NCBI RefSeq assembly: GCF_006711645.1
Contig: NZ_CP041247.1
Location: 1 to 64,000 of the forward strand
Length of the DNA stretch: 64,000 nucleotides
Direction of reading: 5' to 3'
Source: Klebsiella electrica
GTDB lineage: Bacteria > Pseudomonadota > Gammaproteobacteria > Enterobacterales > Enterobacteriaceae
The translations under genes were made by a program, and so were the position numbers. Under the pieces are notes generated by a model. It made no database searches. It saw only the letters and a list, made by a program, of their open reading frames with translations, and was not told where the DNA came from. Of the stretch, positions 34,609 through 43,843 are shown piece by piece. Each line of letters begins with the position of its first letter. The stretch's first letter is position 1.

Positions 34609-34628
34609 GCCTGGACGCTGTCTCAGGC
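34609..34628. promoter_or_regulatory. Candidate UhpA site upstream of uhpT
   Basis: GCCTG at 34609-34613 and CAGGC at 34624-34628 form an inverted repeat about 70-85 bases upstream of the uhpT start in the 141-base uhpC-uhpT gap. UhpA is known to act there in E. coli; the exact site is inferred. Confidence 0.4.
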
Positions 34629-34694
34629 CAGCCGCGCCGCGGCTTTTTACAATGCCTGCCATTCGCAGGTATAAAAATTAGCCCGGAGTGTCCT

Positions 34695-36086
34695 ATGCTG
34701 GCTTTTCTAAACCAGGTGCGCAAGCCGACCCTGGATCTGCCGCTCGACGTGCGGCGTAAAATGTGGTTCAAACCGTTCATGCAGTCCTATCTGGTGGTCT
34801 TCATCGGCTACCTGACGATGTATCTGATCCGCAAAAACTTTAACATCGCCCAGAACGACATGATCTCCACCTACGGGTTGAGCATGACCCAACTGGGGAT
34901 GATTGGCCTTGGCTTCTCGATCACCTACGGCGTGGGTAAAACGCTGGTGTCCTACTACGCGGACGGGAAAAATACCAAGCAGTTCCTGCCGTTTATGCTG
35001 ATTCTTTCCGCCATCTGTATGCTCGGCTTCAGCGCCAGTATGGGGGCCGGCTCAACCAGTCTGTTCCTGATGATCGCCTTCTATGCGCTGAGCGGTTTCT
35101 TCCAGAGCACCGGCGGTTCGTGTAGCTATTCAACCATTACCAAATGGACGCCACGTCGTAAGCGCGGCACCTTCCTCGGTTTCTGGAATATCTCTCACAA
35201 CCTCGGCGGCGCGGGCGCGGCGGGCGTGGCGCTGTTCGGCGCGAACTATTTGTTCGACGGCCACGTCATCGGCATGTTCATCTTCCCGTCGATTATTGCG
35301 CTGATTGTCGGCTTTATCGGTCTGCGTTTTGGTAGCGACTCGCCGGAATCCTACGGCCTCGGCAACGCGGAAGAGCTGTTCGGCGAAGAGATCAGCGAAG
35401 AAGACAAAGAAACCGAAGAGAACGCTATGACCAAATGGCAGATTTTCGTCGAGTATGTGCTGAAAAATAAAGTCATCTGGCTGCTGTGCTTCTCCAACAT
35501 TTTCCTTTATGTGGTGCGCATCGGTATCGATCAGTGGTCGACGGTCTATGCCTTCCAGGAGCTGAAGCTCTCCAAAGAGGTGGCGATTCAGGGCTTTACT
35601 CTGTTTGAAGTGGGCGCGCTGGTCGGAACGTTGCTGTGGGGCTGGCTGTCGGATCTGGCGAACGGCCGTCGTGCGCTGGTGGCCTGTATCGCGCTGGCGT
35701 TAATTATCGCGACCCTCGGGGTTTACCAGCATGCCAGCAATCAGTATGTCTACCTGATGTCGCTGTTTGCTTTAGGCTTCCTGGTGTTTGGCCCGCAGCT
35801 GCTGATCGGCGTTGCGGCGGTGGGCTTCGTCCCGAAAAAGGCCATTGGCGCGGCGGACGGCATCAAAGGCACCTTCGCTTACCTGATCGGCGACAGCTTT
35901 GCCAAACTGGGACTGGGGATGATTGCCGACGGCACGCCGGTCTTTGGCCTGACCGGCTGGGCCGGTACCTTTGCGGCGCTGGATGCGGCGGCTATCGGCT
36001 GTATCTGCCTGATGGCTATCGTCGCGGTGTTTGAAGAACGTAAAATTCGCCGCGAGAAGAAGAAATCCATTTTGCAGAATGCCTGA
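34695..36086 (+). CDS. uhpT: Hexose-6-phosphate:phosphate antiporter UhpT
   Basis: Twelve-helix MFS antiporter that takes up glucose-6-phosphate and related sugars (and fosfomycin) in exchange for phosphate. The 463 residues match the E. coli protein closely, including [17 protein letters not shown] (essential Arg46 region), [26 protein letters not shown] loop and the central charged loop [17 protein letters not shown] 34695 follows CCCGGAGTGTCCT. It ends at a strong terminator 22 bases after its stop, and the next gene is on the opposite strand, belonging to the hdc island. Confidence 0.97.
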   Translation: MLAFLNQVRKPTLDLPLDVRRKMWFKPFMQSYLVVFIGYLTMYLIRKNFNIAQNDMISTYGLSMTQLGMIGLGFSITYGVGKTLVSYYADGKNTKQFLPFMLILSAICMLGFSASMGAGSTSLFLMIAFYALSGFFQSTGGSCSYSTITKWTPRRKRGTFLGFWNISHNLGGAGAAGVALFGANYLFDGHVIGMFIFPSIIALIVGFIGLRFGSDSPESYGLGNAEELFGEEISEEDKETEENAMTKWQIFVEYVLKNKVIWLLCFSNIFLYVVRIGIDQWSTVYAFQELKLSKEVAIQGFTLFEVGALVGTLLWGWLSDLANGRRALVACIALALIIATLGVYQHASNQYVYLMSLFALGFLVFGPQLLIGVAAVGFVPKKAIGAADGIKGTFAYLIGDSFAKLGLGMIADGTPVFGLTGWAGTFAALDAAAIGCICLMAIVAVFEERKIRREKKKSILQNA

Positions 36087-36107
36087 GTAATCAGTATGGG
36101 TAACGTT

Positions 36108-36133
36108 GCCCGGCAGTGATGCCGGGTTTTTTT
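36108..36133 (+). terminator. Terminator of uhpT
   Basis: CCCGGCA at 36109-36115 pairs with TGCCGGG at 36120-36126 around GTGA, followed by seven T. It ends one base before the stop codon of the convergent fusion gene. Confidence 0.93.
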
Positions 36134-36134
36134 A

Positions 36135-37973
36135 TTACATCATCAGGGAATGACTCAAATGGGCGACGACATCGTTGAGTGAAATTTGTACCCAATAATG
36201 GCTCTCTTCGTCGTAGAATGTCACCTCGGTCTCATTGCCATCAATAAGTAAAATAAAGCGAGCCCCCTGACGCTGGGCATTTTTTTGTCTGGTTGCGAGA
36301 CGCAAAGAAGAACAATCATTCAGAATGCTTAAATGCGGAAAACTACGGCGTAGGCGCCGGCCCAGGGTTAATGCGACGCTGCGGGCTCTTTCCTGACAGG
36401 GAATAATCACCAGATCAATATGCTTGCCGGGGAGGTTAACTTTTTTTGTACTGCTTAGCAGATGCATGATGGGTTCCAGCATAAAAGCAAACCCACAGGC
36501 GGAAACGGGGTGGCCGATCAGTTGGCTGGCAGTATGATCATACCGTCCTCCCCGGCATAATAATTGATGGCGATGCGGAGCATCAGAGTGCCACTCAAAA
36601 ATAAGATCATTGTAGTTATTCACGGGAAAAAGTTTGCGATCGTGGGTAAACGGGATATGCAAGGCCGCCAGGATGTCACAGAGCTGAGTGAACCGCTGAC
36701 GCGAGGGTGGTGATATCCATGACTCTAATTGAGGCGCTTGTTCTGCAAGACGTTGCATTAAACTGTCTTTGTCGGTTAATAAACGTTCCGGATGGGTATT
36801 GAGCCAGTTAAGTTGTTGGGCATTCAACAGCGCGACGAAAGGACGATAGTATTGCTGGAGGGCGTGTCGAAAATGGATAAACTCTTCCTTGTTTCCAGTA
36901 GTATTCACTTTGAGTTCGATGAATGGTAATAATTGAAGGGATTTAAAAAAATCGAATTGTAGGGAGATAAGTTCGATTTCAATACCAATGTCGGAATAAC
37001 CAAAGGTCTCAACACCCAGTTGATGAAACTGGCTAATATTTTGCTGTTGCTGACGGCGAAACATAGTCCCCTGATACCAGACCCGCGTTTCAGTTTGCAA
37101 ATTTTGATACTGTGAAAGTAGCCGTAAACACCCCATGGTGCCATCACCGCGAAGTAATGCCTGATGATTTAATAATAGCTCACCTGAGTCAGAACAAAAA
37201 GACTGAGTTAAATCTTCCTCAAGTTTTTCTAGCAATGGCGTTCGTATTTCGTGATAACAATACTGACGTAATAGATATTCTGCTTTTTTTTCTAGCCATT
37301 CCCAGGTTGCTGCAGGATTGTAGTCATGTTTTCTCGGGCGGCCTATTTTTCGTGGGCGTAAATTTCGTTGGAGTTTTTCCTCAAGCGATTTAGAGTATGC
37401 GGTTGTAGCCAGCAGACAATTTTGGGTTAATGCAGACTCAATACGCGTTATTATTGCCGGGCTCATGTTGCCAAGACAAAACTGTTGATAAATATTTCGC
37501 CGTTGTAATGAATTCTCACCCAGGCGTAAATACTCGTCATGAGGAGTAATTCTAGCCTCTGGTGTATCGGCGGAACTATGATGAGTCAATTCATCAGTGC
37601 AGTGGTATTCAATATATTTTTTAACGAGTAAAAAATACGCATTGGGTTCGACAGGACTGCAATCGTAACGACTATCCCACAGCGTACCATGCCGCTGATG
37701 TCGGTGATTGAAGTCATGGGTGTAACCTTTTCCAAGGTGCTGCATAAAACGTCCCAGACTTTCTTTATCTGGAGCTGAAAGCAGCAATATTATTTTTTGC
37801 AAAGACAATGAATATGCATGCAATTTTATGTTGTAAATAGCTAATGCATTATCAATGCAATGATAAAGATTGCTAATGTCTGCATCATCCTTAAATATAA
37901 CCTCATCGTTATGCCCTGACAGTTTTACAAGATGAGGGATACCATCAATGAATAATCTGCTTTTTCGTGGCAT
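36135..37973 (-). CDS. RAYT/Y1 transposase-like domain fused to degenerate HisRS
   Basis: A 612-residue two-part protein. Residues 1-216 look like a complete RAYT/IS200-like (Y1_Tnp) protein: the start MPRKSRLFIDGIPHLVKLSGHN, YTHDFNHRHQRHGTLWDSRY (83-103), the tyrosine position Y113 in NAYFLLVKKYI, the EYLRLGENSLQRRNIYQQF segment, and the closing NLRPRKIGRPRK (204-215). The HUH metal site expected near 58-63 reads L-Q-K-I-I, so both histidines are gone. Residues 220-612 align with HisRS: WEWLEKKAEYLLRQYCY, RGDGT (275-279, normally RPEGT), motif 2 RVWYQGTMFRR, and RGGRYD (474-479). The RGLDYY histidine loop is FPVNNYN (449-455) and the motif 3 arginine is Pro501, so aminoacylation is unlikely. 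A possible -10 (TATAAT, 38025-38030) lies upstream; no clear ribosome site. Function unknown; a histidine- or tRNA-responsive nucleic-acid binder is my inference. Confidence 0.85.
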   Translation of the reverse strand: MPRKSRLFIDGIPHLVKLSGHNDEVIFKDDADISNLYHCIDNALAIYNIKLHAYSLSLQKIILLLSAPDKESLGRFMQHLGKGYTHDFNHRHQRHGTLWDSRYDCSPVEPNAYFLLVKKYIEYHCTDELTHHSSADTPEARITPHDEYLRLGENSLQRRNIYQQFCLGNMSPAIITRIESALTQNCLLATTAYSKSLEEKLQRNLRPRKIGRPRKHDYNPAATWEWLEKKAEYLLRQYCYHEIRTPLLEKLEEDLTQSFCSDSGELLLNHQALLRGDGTMGCLRLLSQYQNLQTETRVWYQGTMFRRQQQQNISQFHQLGVETFGYSDIGIEIELISLQFDFFKSLQLLPFIELKVNTTGNKEEFIHFRHALQQYYRPFVALLNAQQLNWLNTHPERLLTDKDSLMQRLAEQAPQLESWISPPSRQRFTQLCDILAALHIPFTHDRKLFPVNNYNDLIFEWHSDAPHRHQLLCRGGRYDHTASQLIGHPVSACGFAFMLEPIMHLLSSTKKVNLPGKHIDLVIIPCQERARSVALTLGRRLRRSFPHLSILNDCSSLRLATRQKNAQRQGARFILLIDGNETEVTFYDEESHYWVQISLNDVVAHLSHSLMM

Positions 37974-38024
37974 GGTTAAATTACTTAATTAGATGGTGGT
38001 AATATAATGAGGGATGACGGTTTT

Positions 38025-38030
38025 ATTATA
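38025..38030 (-). promoter_or_regulatory. Possible -10 of the fusion gene
   Basis: On the minus strand TATAAT occurs 52 bases upstream of the fusion gene start, within AATTATAATAA; the hexamer 17 bases before it (GGAATG) is a poor -35. The gene could also be read through from the hisS paralogue 149 bases upstream. Confidence 0.35.
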
Positions 38031-38122
38031 ATTGTCATGGTGTGAATCATTCCCATCCCCATGTTTGAATATCTTACAGGAGCTACCAAAAAACGACAAG
38101 AGTAGTTTGATAGCTCAGTTTT

Positions 38123-39391
38123 TTATTTGTGACTAATTTCTGAAATTTGTAATTTGACTTGCTCTATACTCATGGATTCTTGCTTGTTATTTCGCAAATT
38201 CCAAAGGCGAAGTTTCTCATCATTATTAATCGTAAGGATGTATTGGCAACCGCTTTTAAGCGCATTTTGATGTTGCCGCTTTAATTTTGCACCGCTGCAA
38301 TCAGTCAAGATGTTTAAACCAGGTAGATCCCTGCGAAGCAGACAAGCCAGCATCTGGGCGCGAACACCACCATCATTTAGCTCACAGGTAATCGCGATGT
38401 CAGGTGCTGATTGCCATTGCGGGTTCTGGCCGTCATAAACGGTCTGTAGCAGTAAGAGTAAGCGTTCTATACCGATGGCAAAACCACATGCGGGAAGTTT
38501 CTTGCCGCTAAACAGTTCTGCGAGGCCATCGTAGCGTCCACCACCACAAACGGTACCCTGAGATCCTAAATCATCTGTAACCCATTCAAAGACGGTTCGA
38601 GAGTAATAATCTAAGCCGCGTACCAGACGTGGGTTAATTTTATAGGTAATGCCGGCGTTATCTAAAATCGTCCGCAGGGTATCAAAATGCTGACGAGACT
38701 CCGCACCTAAAAAATCAAGCAGACGTGGAGCTTGTTCGATAACGTTCTGAAGGTCAGGATTTTTACTGTCGAGAATACGTAATGGGTTAATGGCAAGGCG
38801 TTTTACGCTATCTTCGTCGAGCAGAGTGGTATGCTGAGTGAACCATTTGACCAGCTCTTCGCGATGCGTCTGCCGTTCTGCGGAGGTGCCGAGTGAGTTT
38901 ATTTCAAGGCGGACGTTCTGCGTAATATTTAAATCTTCAAAGAGATCCCGGACCATAAAAATGAGCTCGGCATCCACGTCGGCGCCGGACATACCGAATG
39001 CTTCTATGCCAAATTGTGTAAACTGACGTAAGCGGCCTTTTTGCGGGCGCTCATAACGAAACATTGGTCCTTGATACCACAAACGCTGTGACTTGTTATA
39101 GCACATATTATTTTCCAGCACTGCACGCATACAGCCGCTGGTTCCTTCAGGCCTGAGAGTGATATGTTCACCACTTTTATCTTTGAAATCATACATTTCT
39201 TTTGAGACGATATCGGTCGCTTCGCCCACAGCCCGTTCGAACAGCGTCACGGGTTCGAGCAGTGGCAACCGCATCTCCTGATATCCGTAACGAAATGCCA
39301 TATGGTGGAGCTTTCTTTCCAGCCACTGCCACATGGGGGTTTCATCCGGAAGAACGTCTCTCATACCTCGTATAGCCTGGATCTTGCTCAT
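38123..39391 (-). CDS. hisS: Histidyl-tRNA synthetase paralogue of the hdc cluster
   Basis: Class II synthetase that charges tRNA-His. The 422 residues keep all active-site motifs: RPEGT (80-84), motif 2 RLWYQGPMFRYERPQ with Arg112, the histidine loop LVRGLDYYSRTVFEW with Arg258, and motif 3 GFAIGIERLLLL with Arg310, followed by the anticodon-binding domain. It should therefore be active. The housekeeping hisS lies elsewhere in enterobacteria, next to ispG, so this is a second copy. Its ATG overlaps the stop of the upstream transporter gene (ATGA), tying it to the decarboxylase operon. A hisRS gene is part of known Gram-negative hdc clusters; it may keep translation supplied when histidine falls, but that role is inferred. 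Confidence 0.93.
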   Translation of the reverse strand: MSKIQAIRGMRDVLPDETPMWQWLERKLHHMAFRYGYQEMRLPLLEPVTLFERAVGEATDIVSKEMYDFKDKSGEHITLRPEGTSGCMRAVLENNMCYNKSQRLWYQGPMFRYERPQKGRLRQFTQFGIEAFGMSGADVDAELIFMVRDLFEDLNITQNVRLEINSLGTSAERQTHREELVKWFTQHTTLLDEDSVKRLAINPLRILDSKNPDLQNVIEQAPRLLDFLGAESRQHFDTLRTILDNAGITYKINPRLVRGLDYYSRTVFEWVTDDLGSQGTVCGGGRYDGLAELFSGKKLPACGFAIGIERLLLLLQTVYDGQNPQWQSAPDIAITCELNDGGVRAQMLACLLRRDLPGLNILTDCSGAKLKRQHQNALKSGCQYILTINNDEKLRLWNLRNNKQESMSIEQVKLQISEISHK

Positions 39392-40770
39392 GACAACTCC
39401 TTATTTAAATGAGAAAAAGATGGTTTTGTTGGGCGCGTTTCCGAGACGTCATTTTTTTGACGATGACGCCTGGCAATGTAGAAAAGATAAAGAGGGAGAG
39501 TGGCCAGCTGTAAAACGATTCCCCATACTACCGTCGCCGGGCTTTCTGTTATAAGGGCTAACGTGATAAAACAAAGCGCAACGAAGCTGAGGCAGCAGTA
39601 GCAATAGAAGTTTGTATGTTTCTTCTGGCGATTGATGACCATCATTACCGGGAGTGAGATGGCGGCAAAAGCGTAGGGTAGAAGGCTGGCAGTGATGGCC
39701 AGGGTAATAATGGTTTTGAACTGGCTTTGTAAATCGGGTGACAGCGTTAACAGCAGGAGCAGGGTCATCAAAGATGCAGTGAAAACGAGCCCTGCCCACG
39801 GAACACCATGGCGATTTATTCGTGCAAAAAAATCCGGTAAAAGTCCATCCTCTGCGGCGGCTCTGGGGACTTCTGTCTGGAGAATTTGCCAGCCAGGCAT
39901 CGCGCCAAGACAGGCGATAACCACCATAGCGGAAATCAGAGAGCCAGCGACTTTCCCCCACATCGCGGCAGCGCTGTCGGCAAAGGGGGATGATGAATTC
40001 ACCAGAACATCATGTGGCAGTATGCCCATCATGACATTGGTGGATGTGGCATAGCATAAACCTGCAATGGCTAAGCCCAGTAAGGTCGCCAGAGGGACTG
40101 TACGACGGGGATTTTTTACCTGCCCAAAAGAGACTGATGCCGATTCAATACCAAGGAATCCCCATAACGATATCATGGCGGCGTTAATAATGGCCTGCAG
40201 GTCGCTATGGTTACTGACATTCCAGCTTATCTGATAACGCCCGGCATCAAAATGCCACCAGCCCAGCATACCAATGCTCAGGATGGCCACCACCATGCAC
40301 CCACCGGTAAACAGCTGAGCGTACCCCACCAGCTTTGCACCTCTTAATCCCCACAGGACAGAGAGCCACAACAAGATAATACAAGCGCTGGTGCCGTAGA
40401 GGGGGTTATGCAGTGCGGGGAAGAAATAGGAGAGATAGCCCACGCCGGCAAGTAGCAAGGCACAATTGCCAGTCCAGGTTGAAAGCCAGTAAAACAGGGT
40501 CATTTGCAGGCCAACGAAAGGGCCAAAACTCGCCGTTATGCTGGCAATAATTCCCCCATTTCGGGGAAATAACACGCTCATTTTGCAAAAAATGAGCGCC
40601 AGTGCAGTAATGGCTAAAAAGGCAACCCCCCATCCCCACACGGAAATCGCACCGATACGTGCGAGCGTGGCGGGTAGCATAAAGACACCGCTTCCCATCA
40701 TATTTGATGCTGTCATCACGGTCAGGGCAAGCAGGCCCATCTGATTGGTTCTCGCGCAGCATTTATCCAT
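39388..40770 (-). CDS. APC-family histidine/histamine antiporter, second copy
   Basis: Twelve-helix basic amino acid/polyamine antiporter of about 460 residues, in the PotE/CadB/AdiC group: [27 protein letters not shown] at the N-terminus (given here in one motif of key residues [11 protein letters not shown]), GGIIASITASFGPFVG and [14 protein letters not shown]. By context it exchanges external histidine for histamine (HdcT2 position of known clusters). The start may be ATG 40782 or ATG 40770; GGGGAC lies six bases before 40770, so I prefer that. It follows hdc after a structured 212-base gap and overlaps the hisS paralogue by 4 bases. Confidence 0.85.
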   Translation of the reverse strand: MDKCCARTNQMGLLALTVMTASNMMGSGVFMLPATLARIGAISVWGWGVAFLAITALALIFCKMSVLFPRNGGIIASITASFGPFVGLQMTLFYWLSTWTGNCALLLAGVGYLSYFFPALHNPLYGTSACIILLWLSVLWGLRGAKLVGYAQLFTGGCMVVAILSIGMLGWWHFDAGRYQISWNVSNHSDLQAIINAAMISLWGFLGIESASVSFGQVKNPRRTVPLATLLGLAIAGLCYATSTNVMMGILPHDVLVNSSSPFADSAAAMWGKVAGSLISAMVVIACLGAMPGWQILQTEVPRAAAEDGLLPDFFARINRHGVPWAGLVFTASLMTLLLLLTLSPDLQSQFKTIITLAITASLLPYAFAAISLPVMMVINRQKKHTNFYCYCCLSFVALCFITLALITESPATVVWGIVLQLATLPLYLFYIARRHRQKNDVSETRPTKPSFSHLNKELS

Positions 40771-40782
40771 GCCAGTCCCCAT

Positions 40783-40994
40783 TAGGTGGATGATGAAAAA
40801 CAGTCGCAGCGGAGCCTGATGACTCTCCGGCTAATGTCTCAGGCACAATTTTGTCGTTACAACATATCGACAAAGCGGTAATCTGAATTAAGGCTCCGTA
40901 GAAACAGAGCCTGAAGGACGCACCGATAAAGATTGGTCTCGGCATCGGTGACGTCTGTCCTGGAGGGCAGTGAGTGATTATCACTGCCCTTTTA
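40783..40994 (-). promoter_or_regulatory. Structured hdc-transporter intergenic region
   Basis: In the minus-strand transcript three stems follow hdc: AGGGCAGTGA/TCACTGCCCT (40990-40964), CACCGAT/ATCGGTG (40950-40921), and AGGCTC-GT/AC-GAGCCT (40912-40891). The 3' arm of the third stem, CGGAGCCT, is also perfectly complementary to AGGCTCCG at 40817-40810, which lies just before a weak stem and five T (40800-40796). These pairings exclude each other, as in an attenuator. A 60- to 73-codon frame crosses the region (GTG 40984 or ATG 40945 to 40763), ending with two adjacent His codons; no good ribosome site is seen. Confidence 0.45.
40964..40990 (-). terminator. 10-bp hairpin right after hdc
   Basis: AGGGCAGTGA at 40964-40973 and TCACTGCCCT at 40981-40990 form a perfect stem five bases past the hdc stop. 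No T-run follows on the hdc strand, so it is more likely an mRNA-stabilising or processing hairpin or partial terminator than a full terminator. Confidence 0.5.
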
Positions 40995-42131
40995 CTATGC
41001 GGCCTGTTTTTTCAGGTCGGTTATCACGTCATCAATCAGTGCATCAATTTTGCTGGAATCAAGGTGATGCGCGGTGGCGATGAGATGGGCAATATCGCCG
41101 GATGTGGCCAGACAGTGTTTCTTCCAGACGGCCTCTGATGGGCAAGGGAAGACGACGGTGATGGAGTTTTTGTTGCGCCAGGCATCAATCCCAGCGGACT
41201 GGAAACGGTCAACGGCATATTGCGCCATATTCAGGCTACGTTCGATGCGGCGCTGCCATTCATCCCATGAGTGGCTACGGATTGCTTCCCACAGCATCAG
41301 TGGAGTGTGGCCGTTACGTGAGCCAGAAATGGTTTTATCGTGAGCAGAAATATAATCAATCTCTACAGAGATCCGATCGACATTTTTCTTTTTGGCAACA
41401 ACAATGCCGCAAGGAATCGGTGAACCAATCATTTTGTGTCCGGAAACACCAATGGAATCAATGCCATCTGCGAAATTAAACGGCTGTGGATTATCAACAA
41501 AAGGTAAGATCATGCCGCTAAGTGCGGCATCCGCATGGAGATAATAGTCTTTGCGTTCAATCCCCAACTCTTTAATTGATTGTTGAATTGTTGCGATATT
41601 GTCAATCGCTCCGCGAACGGTAGTCCCGATATTTGCGAAAATAATGGGGTGTTTTTCATTGTCGTGTTTGATTTTTTTTATTAAATCGGCGTAATCCATC
41701 TCACCATTGAACTGCGATTCAACAAGCGTCGATTTTATACGCAACAGTTTGACGATTTTCGCCACCGAGTAATGAGTATCTTTTGAGTAGTACAAAGTAC
41801 CGTTGGGGAAAATCTCCCGGCCGAGATAGCAGCCAAACATATTGCCTTCGGTACCCCCATTGGTGACATACCCCCAGCTTTCTTCAAACGGAATTTCGAA
41901 CAGTTGAGCGAAGTACTCCATAACCTCTTTTTCGAAATCAAATGAGTTTAATAAATAGTTGCAGTATTCTCCCCAGTCGCCACAGTTGTTGATTGAGAAG
42001 CGCATGAAGCGTTCAAGGATGGTGTAATCAAAATCTGCAGATTCAGGGTATCCGATATTAAAATATTGGTTTTTTACACAATATGACCAGAAAGAATCAA
42101 GTTTATTTTGATCGCTAATAGATAATGTCAT
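40995..42131 (-). CDS. hdc: PLP-dependent histidine decarboxylase
   Basis: Cytosolic enzyme that converts histidine to histamine and CO2, consuming a proton. The 378-residue length is that of the Gram-negative PLP enzymes from Morganella, Klebsiella and Raoultella. The PLP lysine is Lys233 in SGHKMIG, the ring-stacking His is in KDTHYSVAK (His120), the Asp pairing with the pyridine N is in LHADAAL (Asp201), and [13 protein letters not shown] binds phosphate. It is not the pyruvoyl type of Gram-positive bacteria. ATG 42131 follows AAGGAG. It lies between two antiporter genes and 37 bases after the first. Expression is probably favoured by acid and histidine, but no such site can be proven here. 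Confidence 0.96.
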   Translation of the reverse strand: MTLSISDQNKLDSFWSYCVKNQYFNIGYPESADFDYTILERFMRFSINNCGDWGEYCNYLLNSFDFEKEVMEYFAQLFEIPFEESWGYVTNGGTEGNMFGCYLGREIFPNGTLYYSKDTHYSVAKIVKLLRIKSTLVESQFNGEMDYADLIKKIKHDNEKHPIIFANIGTTVRGAIDNIATIQQSIKELGIERKDYYLHADAALSGMILPFVDNPQPFNFADGIDSIGVSGHKMIGSPIPCGIVVAKKKNVDRISVEIDYISAHDKTISGSRNGHTPLMLWEAIRSHSWDEWQRRIERSLNMAQYAVDRFQSAGIDAWRNKNSITVVFPCPSEAVWKKHCLATSGDIAHLIATAHHLDSSKIDALIDDVITDLKKQAA

Positions 42132-42168
42132 TTTAAACTCCTTGGTGTTCTTATTTATATATCTGGGT

Positions 42169-43515
42169 TTACTTGTCTAAATAGAGAATGGTTTGGCCTT
42201 TTTTACTTTTTCCTGCAGCCACGAAAGAAAATAAAGGAATGGTCACCATCATCATGAGTATTCCCCAGAACATGGAGTCGCTACCTGATCCCAGTAAGGC
42301 GAAAATACAGTAGATAATGCCAATGACCACCAGCGTGCAGTAAAACATAAAAGTGCTGCCGCGATTTATTTTCTTTGATACAAGAATAATAGGTAAGGAA
42401 ATCAATGCATACATATATGGGAGCAAAGAAGCGAATACTGACATTAAGATAATGACTTCAAACTGCTTAGCGAGGTTTGGTGAGGCAGTAAGCAATAATA
42501 CAATGCTCATCAGAATGCCGGTGAAAATAAGGCTTTTCATCGGTACATCCTGCTTATTGGTGTCAGAGAAAAATTTCGGAAACAGTCCTTGTTGAGCACC
42601 GGCACGTGGTCCTTCTGACTGCAAAATGAGCCAACCTGAGATAGAACCAAAGCAAGCAATGATACTCAGGGCGGAGGCAACATTACCCGCCATATTGCCG
42701 AACATGTAGCGAGCGGCGTCTGCGAATGGTGCAGCCGAGGAGATCAGAACATGATGCGGAACGAGGCCCATTATGACGGTGCAGCTACCGACATAGCACA
42801 CAGAGGCAATAAGCAGGCCCATCACCGTCGCACGAGGTACAGTGCGCTCCGGATTTTCAACTTGCCCTGTTGAGACGACCGCTGACTCAATTCCTAAGAA
42901 TCCCCAGAGTGCAATAGAGGATGCAGAAATAATTGCCGAGGAATTACTGCGGCCGGTTGCGTTATAAACTTCGGAATACATTTCTGGGTTAAACCAGAAC
43001 CAACCAATCAATCCTACACCTAAAATAACGATAAGGCCACAGGTTGCGGTAAAGGACTGTGCCCGACCGGCGACCTTCGCACCGAAACTAGCAAGGAACA
43101 CAAAGGCCCACAAAATAATAATGGCGGCGATACAGCCATAGGCTGGGTTTTTTAATTCAGGGAAAAAGAAACTTAGATATCCAACGCCTGCAACCAGTAA
43201 GGCAACATTACCAACCCAGGCACTTATCCAATAACAGATGGTAGTTTGAAAGCCGATAAATGGTCCAAAAGCATCGCTGGCATAGGCAACAATCCCTCCC
43301 GTTCGCGGTGTAATCAGGCTGGTTTTAGCAAAAACTAATGCGAGGGCGATAACCCCGATAATGGTAAATACCCATCCCCATATTGAGATAGAACCAATGC
43401 CTGCCAGGTTAGTTGGTAACATAAATACACCTGATCCCATCATGTTCGATGCGGTCACTAATGTCAGGGCAATGACTCCCATTTTATGAGCAGAGCCTGA
43501 GCTAACTGTTCCCAT
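42169..43515 (-). CDS. APC-family histidine/histamine antiporter, first copy
   Basis: Twelve-helix antiporter of 448 residues in the basic amino acid/polyamine family, similar along its length to the second transporter ([51 protein letters not shown]). By analogy with CadB, AdiC and PotE it should import histidine and export histamine, yielding acid resistance and a proton motive force together with Hdc. It is first in the operon, 37 bases before hdc, and starts at ATG 43515 after AGGAAA. The substrate is inferred from context. Confidence 0.88.
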   Translation of the reverse strand: MGTVSSGSAHKMGVIALTLVTASNMMGSGVFMLPTNLAGIGSISIWGWVFTIIGVIALALVFAKTSLITPRTGGIVAYASDAFGPFIGFQTTICYWISAWVGNVALLVAGVGYLSFFFPELKNPAYGCIAAIIILWAFVFLASFGAKVAGRAQSFTATCGLIVILGVGLIGWFWFNPEMYSEVYNATGRSNSSAIISASSIALWGFLGIESAVVSTGQVENPERTVPRATVMGLLIASVCYVGSCTVIMGLVPHHVLISSAAPFADAARYMFGNMAGNVASALSIIACFGSISGWLILQSEGPRAGAQQGLFPKFFSDTNKQDVPMKSLIFTGILMSIVLLLTASPNLAKQFEVIILMSVFASLLPYMYALISLPIILVSKKINRGSTFMFYCTLVVIGIIYCIFALLGSGSDSMFWGILMMMVTIPLFSFVAAGKSKKGQTILYLDK

Positions 43516-43843
43516 AATGGTTTCCTGTTAATTTGAATTTTAGAATAAGTGAAAGTTCGTGCTGAATGCGGGGGTATTTTTATCAACGAGGAGGTGTTTT
43601 TTTGTGATGAGGGTCAAAAATGAGTATTAAGTAGATTATTGAACACTGAAGATTTGATGTTTATTTGTTCAATTGCATCACAATTGACTCTGTCACCTTT
43701 TATTTAAACTATTTGTGCTTTTCTTTTATAATAAACGTGTACTGCCTGGGGAGGATTAAAGCCGCTGCAGCAGAAGCTGTGTTAAATAATATGAATTTAT
43801 GTACTTATTTGTGGATTGTTTTGTTTCTTTTTAATAGGTTTAT
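43516..43843. other. AT-rich upstream region of the hdc operon
   Basis: The 328 bases upstream of the first antiporter should carry the operon promoter but no confident -35/-10 pair stands out. A CRP-like site TGTGA-N6-TCAAA is at 43603-43618, and CAATTG occurs twice 11 bases apart (43670 and 43681). A 90-codon plus-strand frame at 43665-43937 runs into the LysR remnant and is taken as chance. Confidence 0.4.

Noticed and set aside
38080..38116. Inverted repeat TAGCTC/GAGCTA after the hisS paralogue as a terminator
   Set aside because: Only six pairs with a 25-base loop and the T-run lies in the loop, not after the stem; it does not look like a Rho-independent terminator, so read-through into the fusion gene remains possible.
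40763..40984. 73-codon frame between hdc and the second antiporter as a real gene
   Set aside because: Not listed as a CDS: the GTG start is only two bases from AGGG, the ATG at 40945 has no ribosome site, and its end overlaps the antiporter start. Kept only as part of the structured-region finding.
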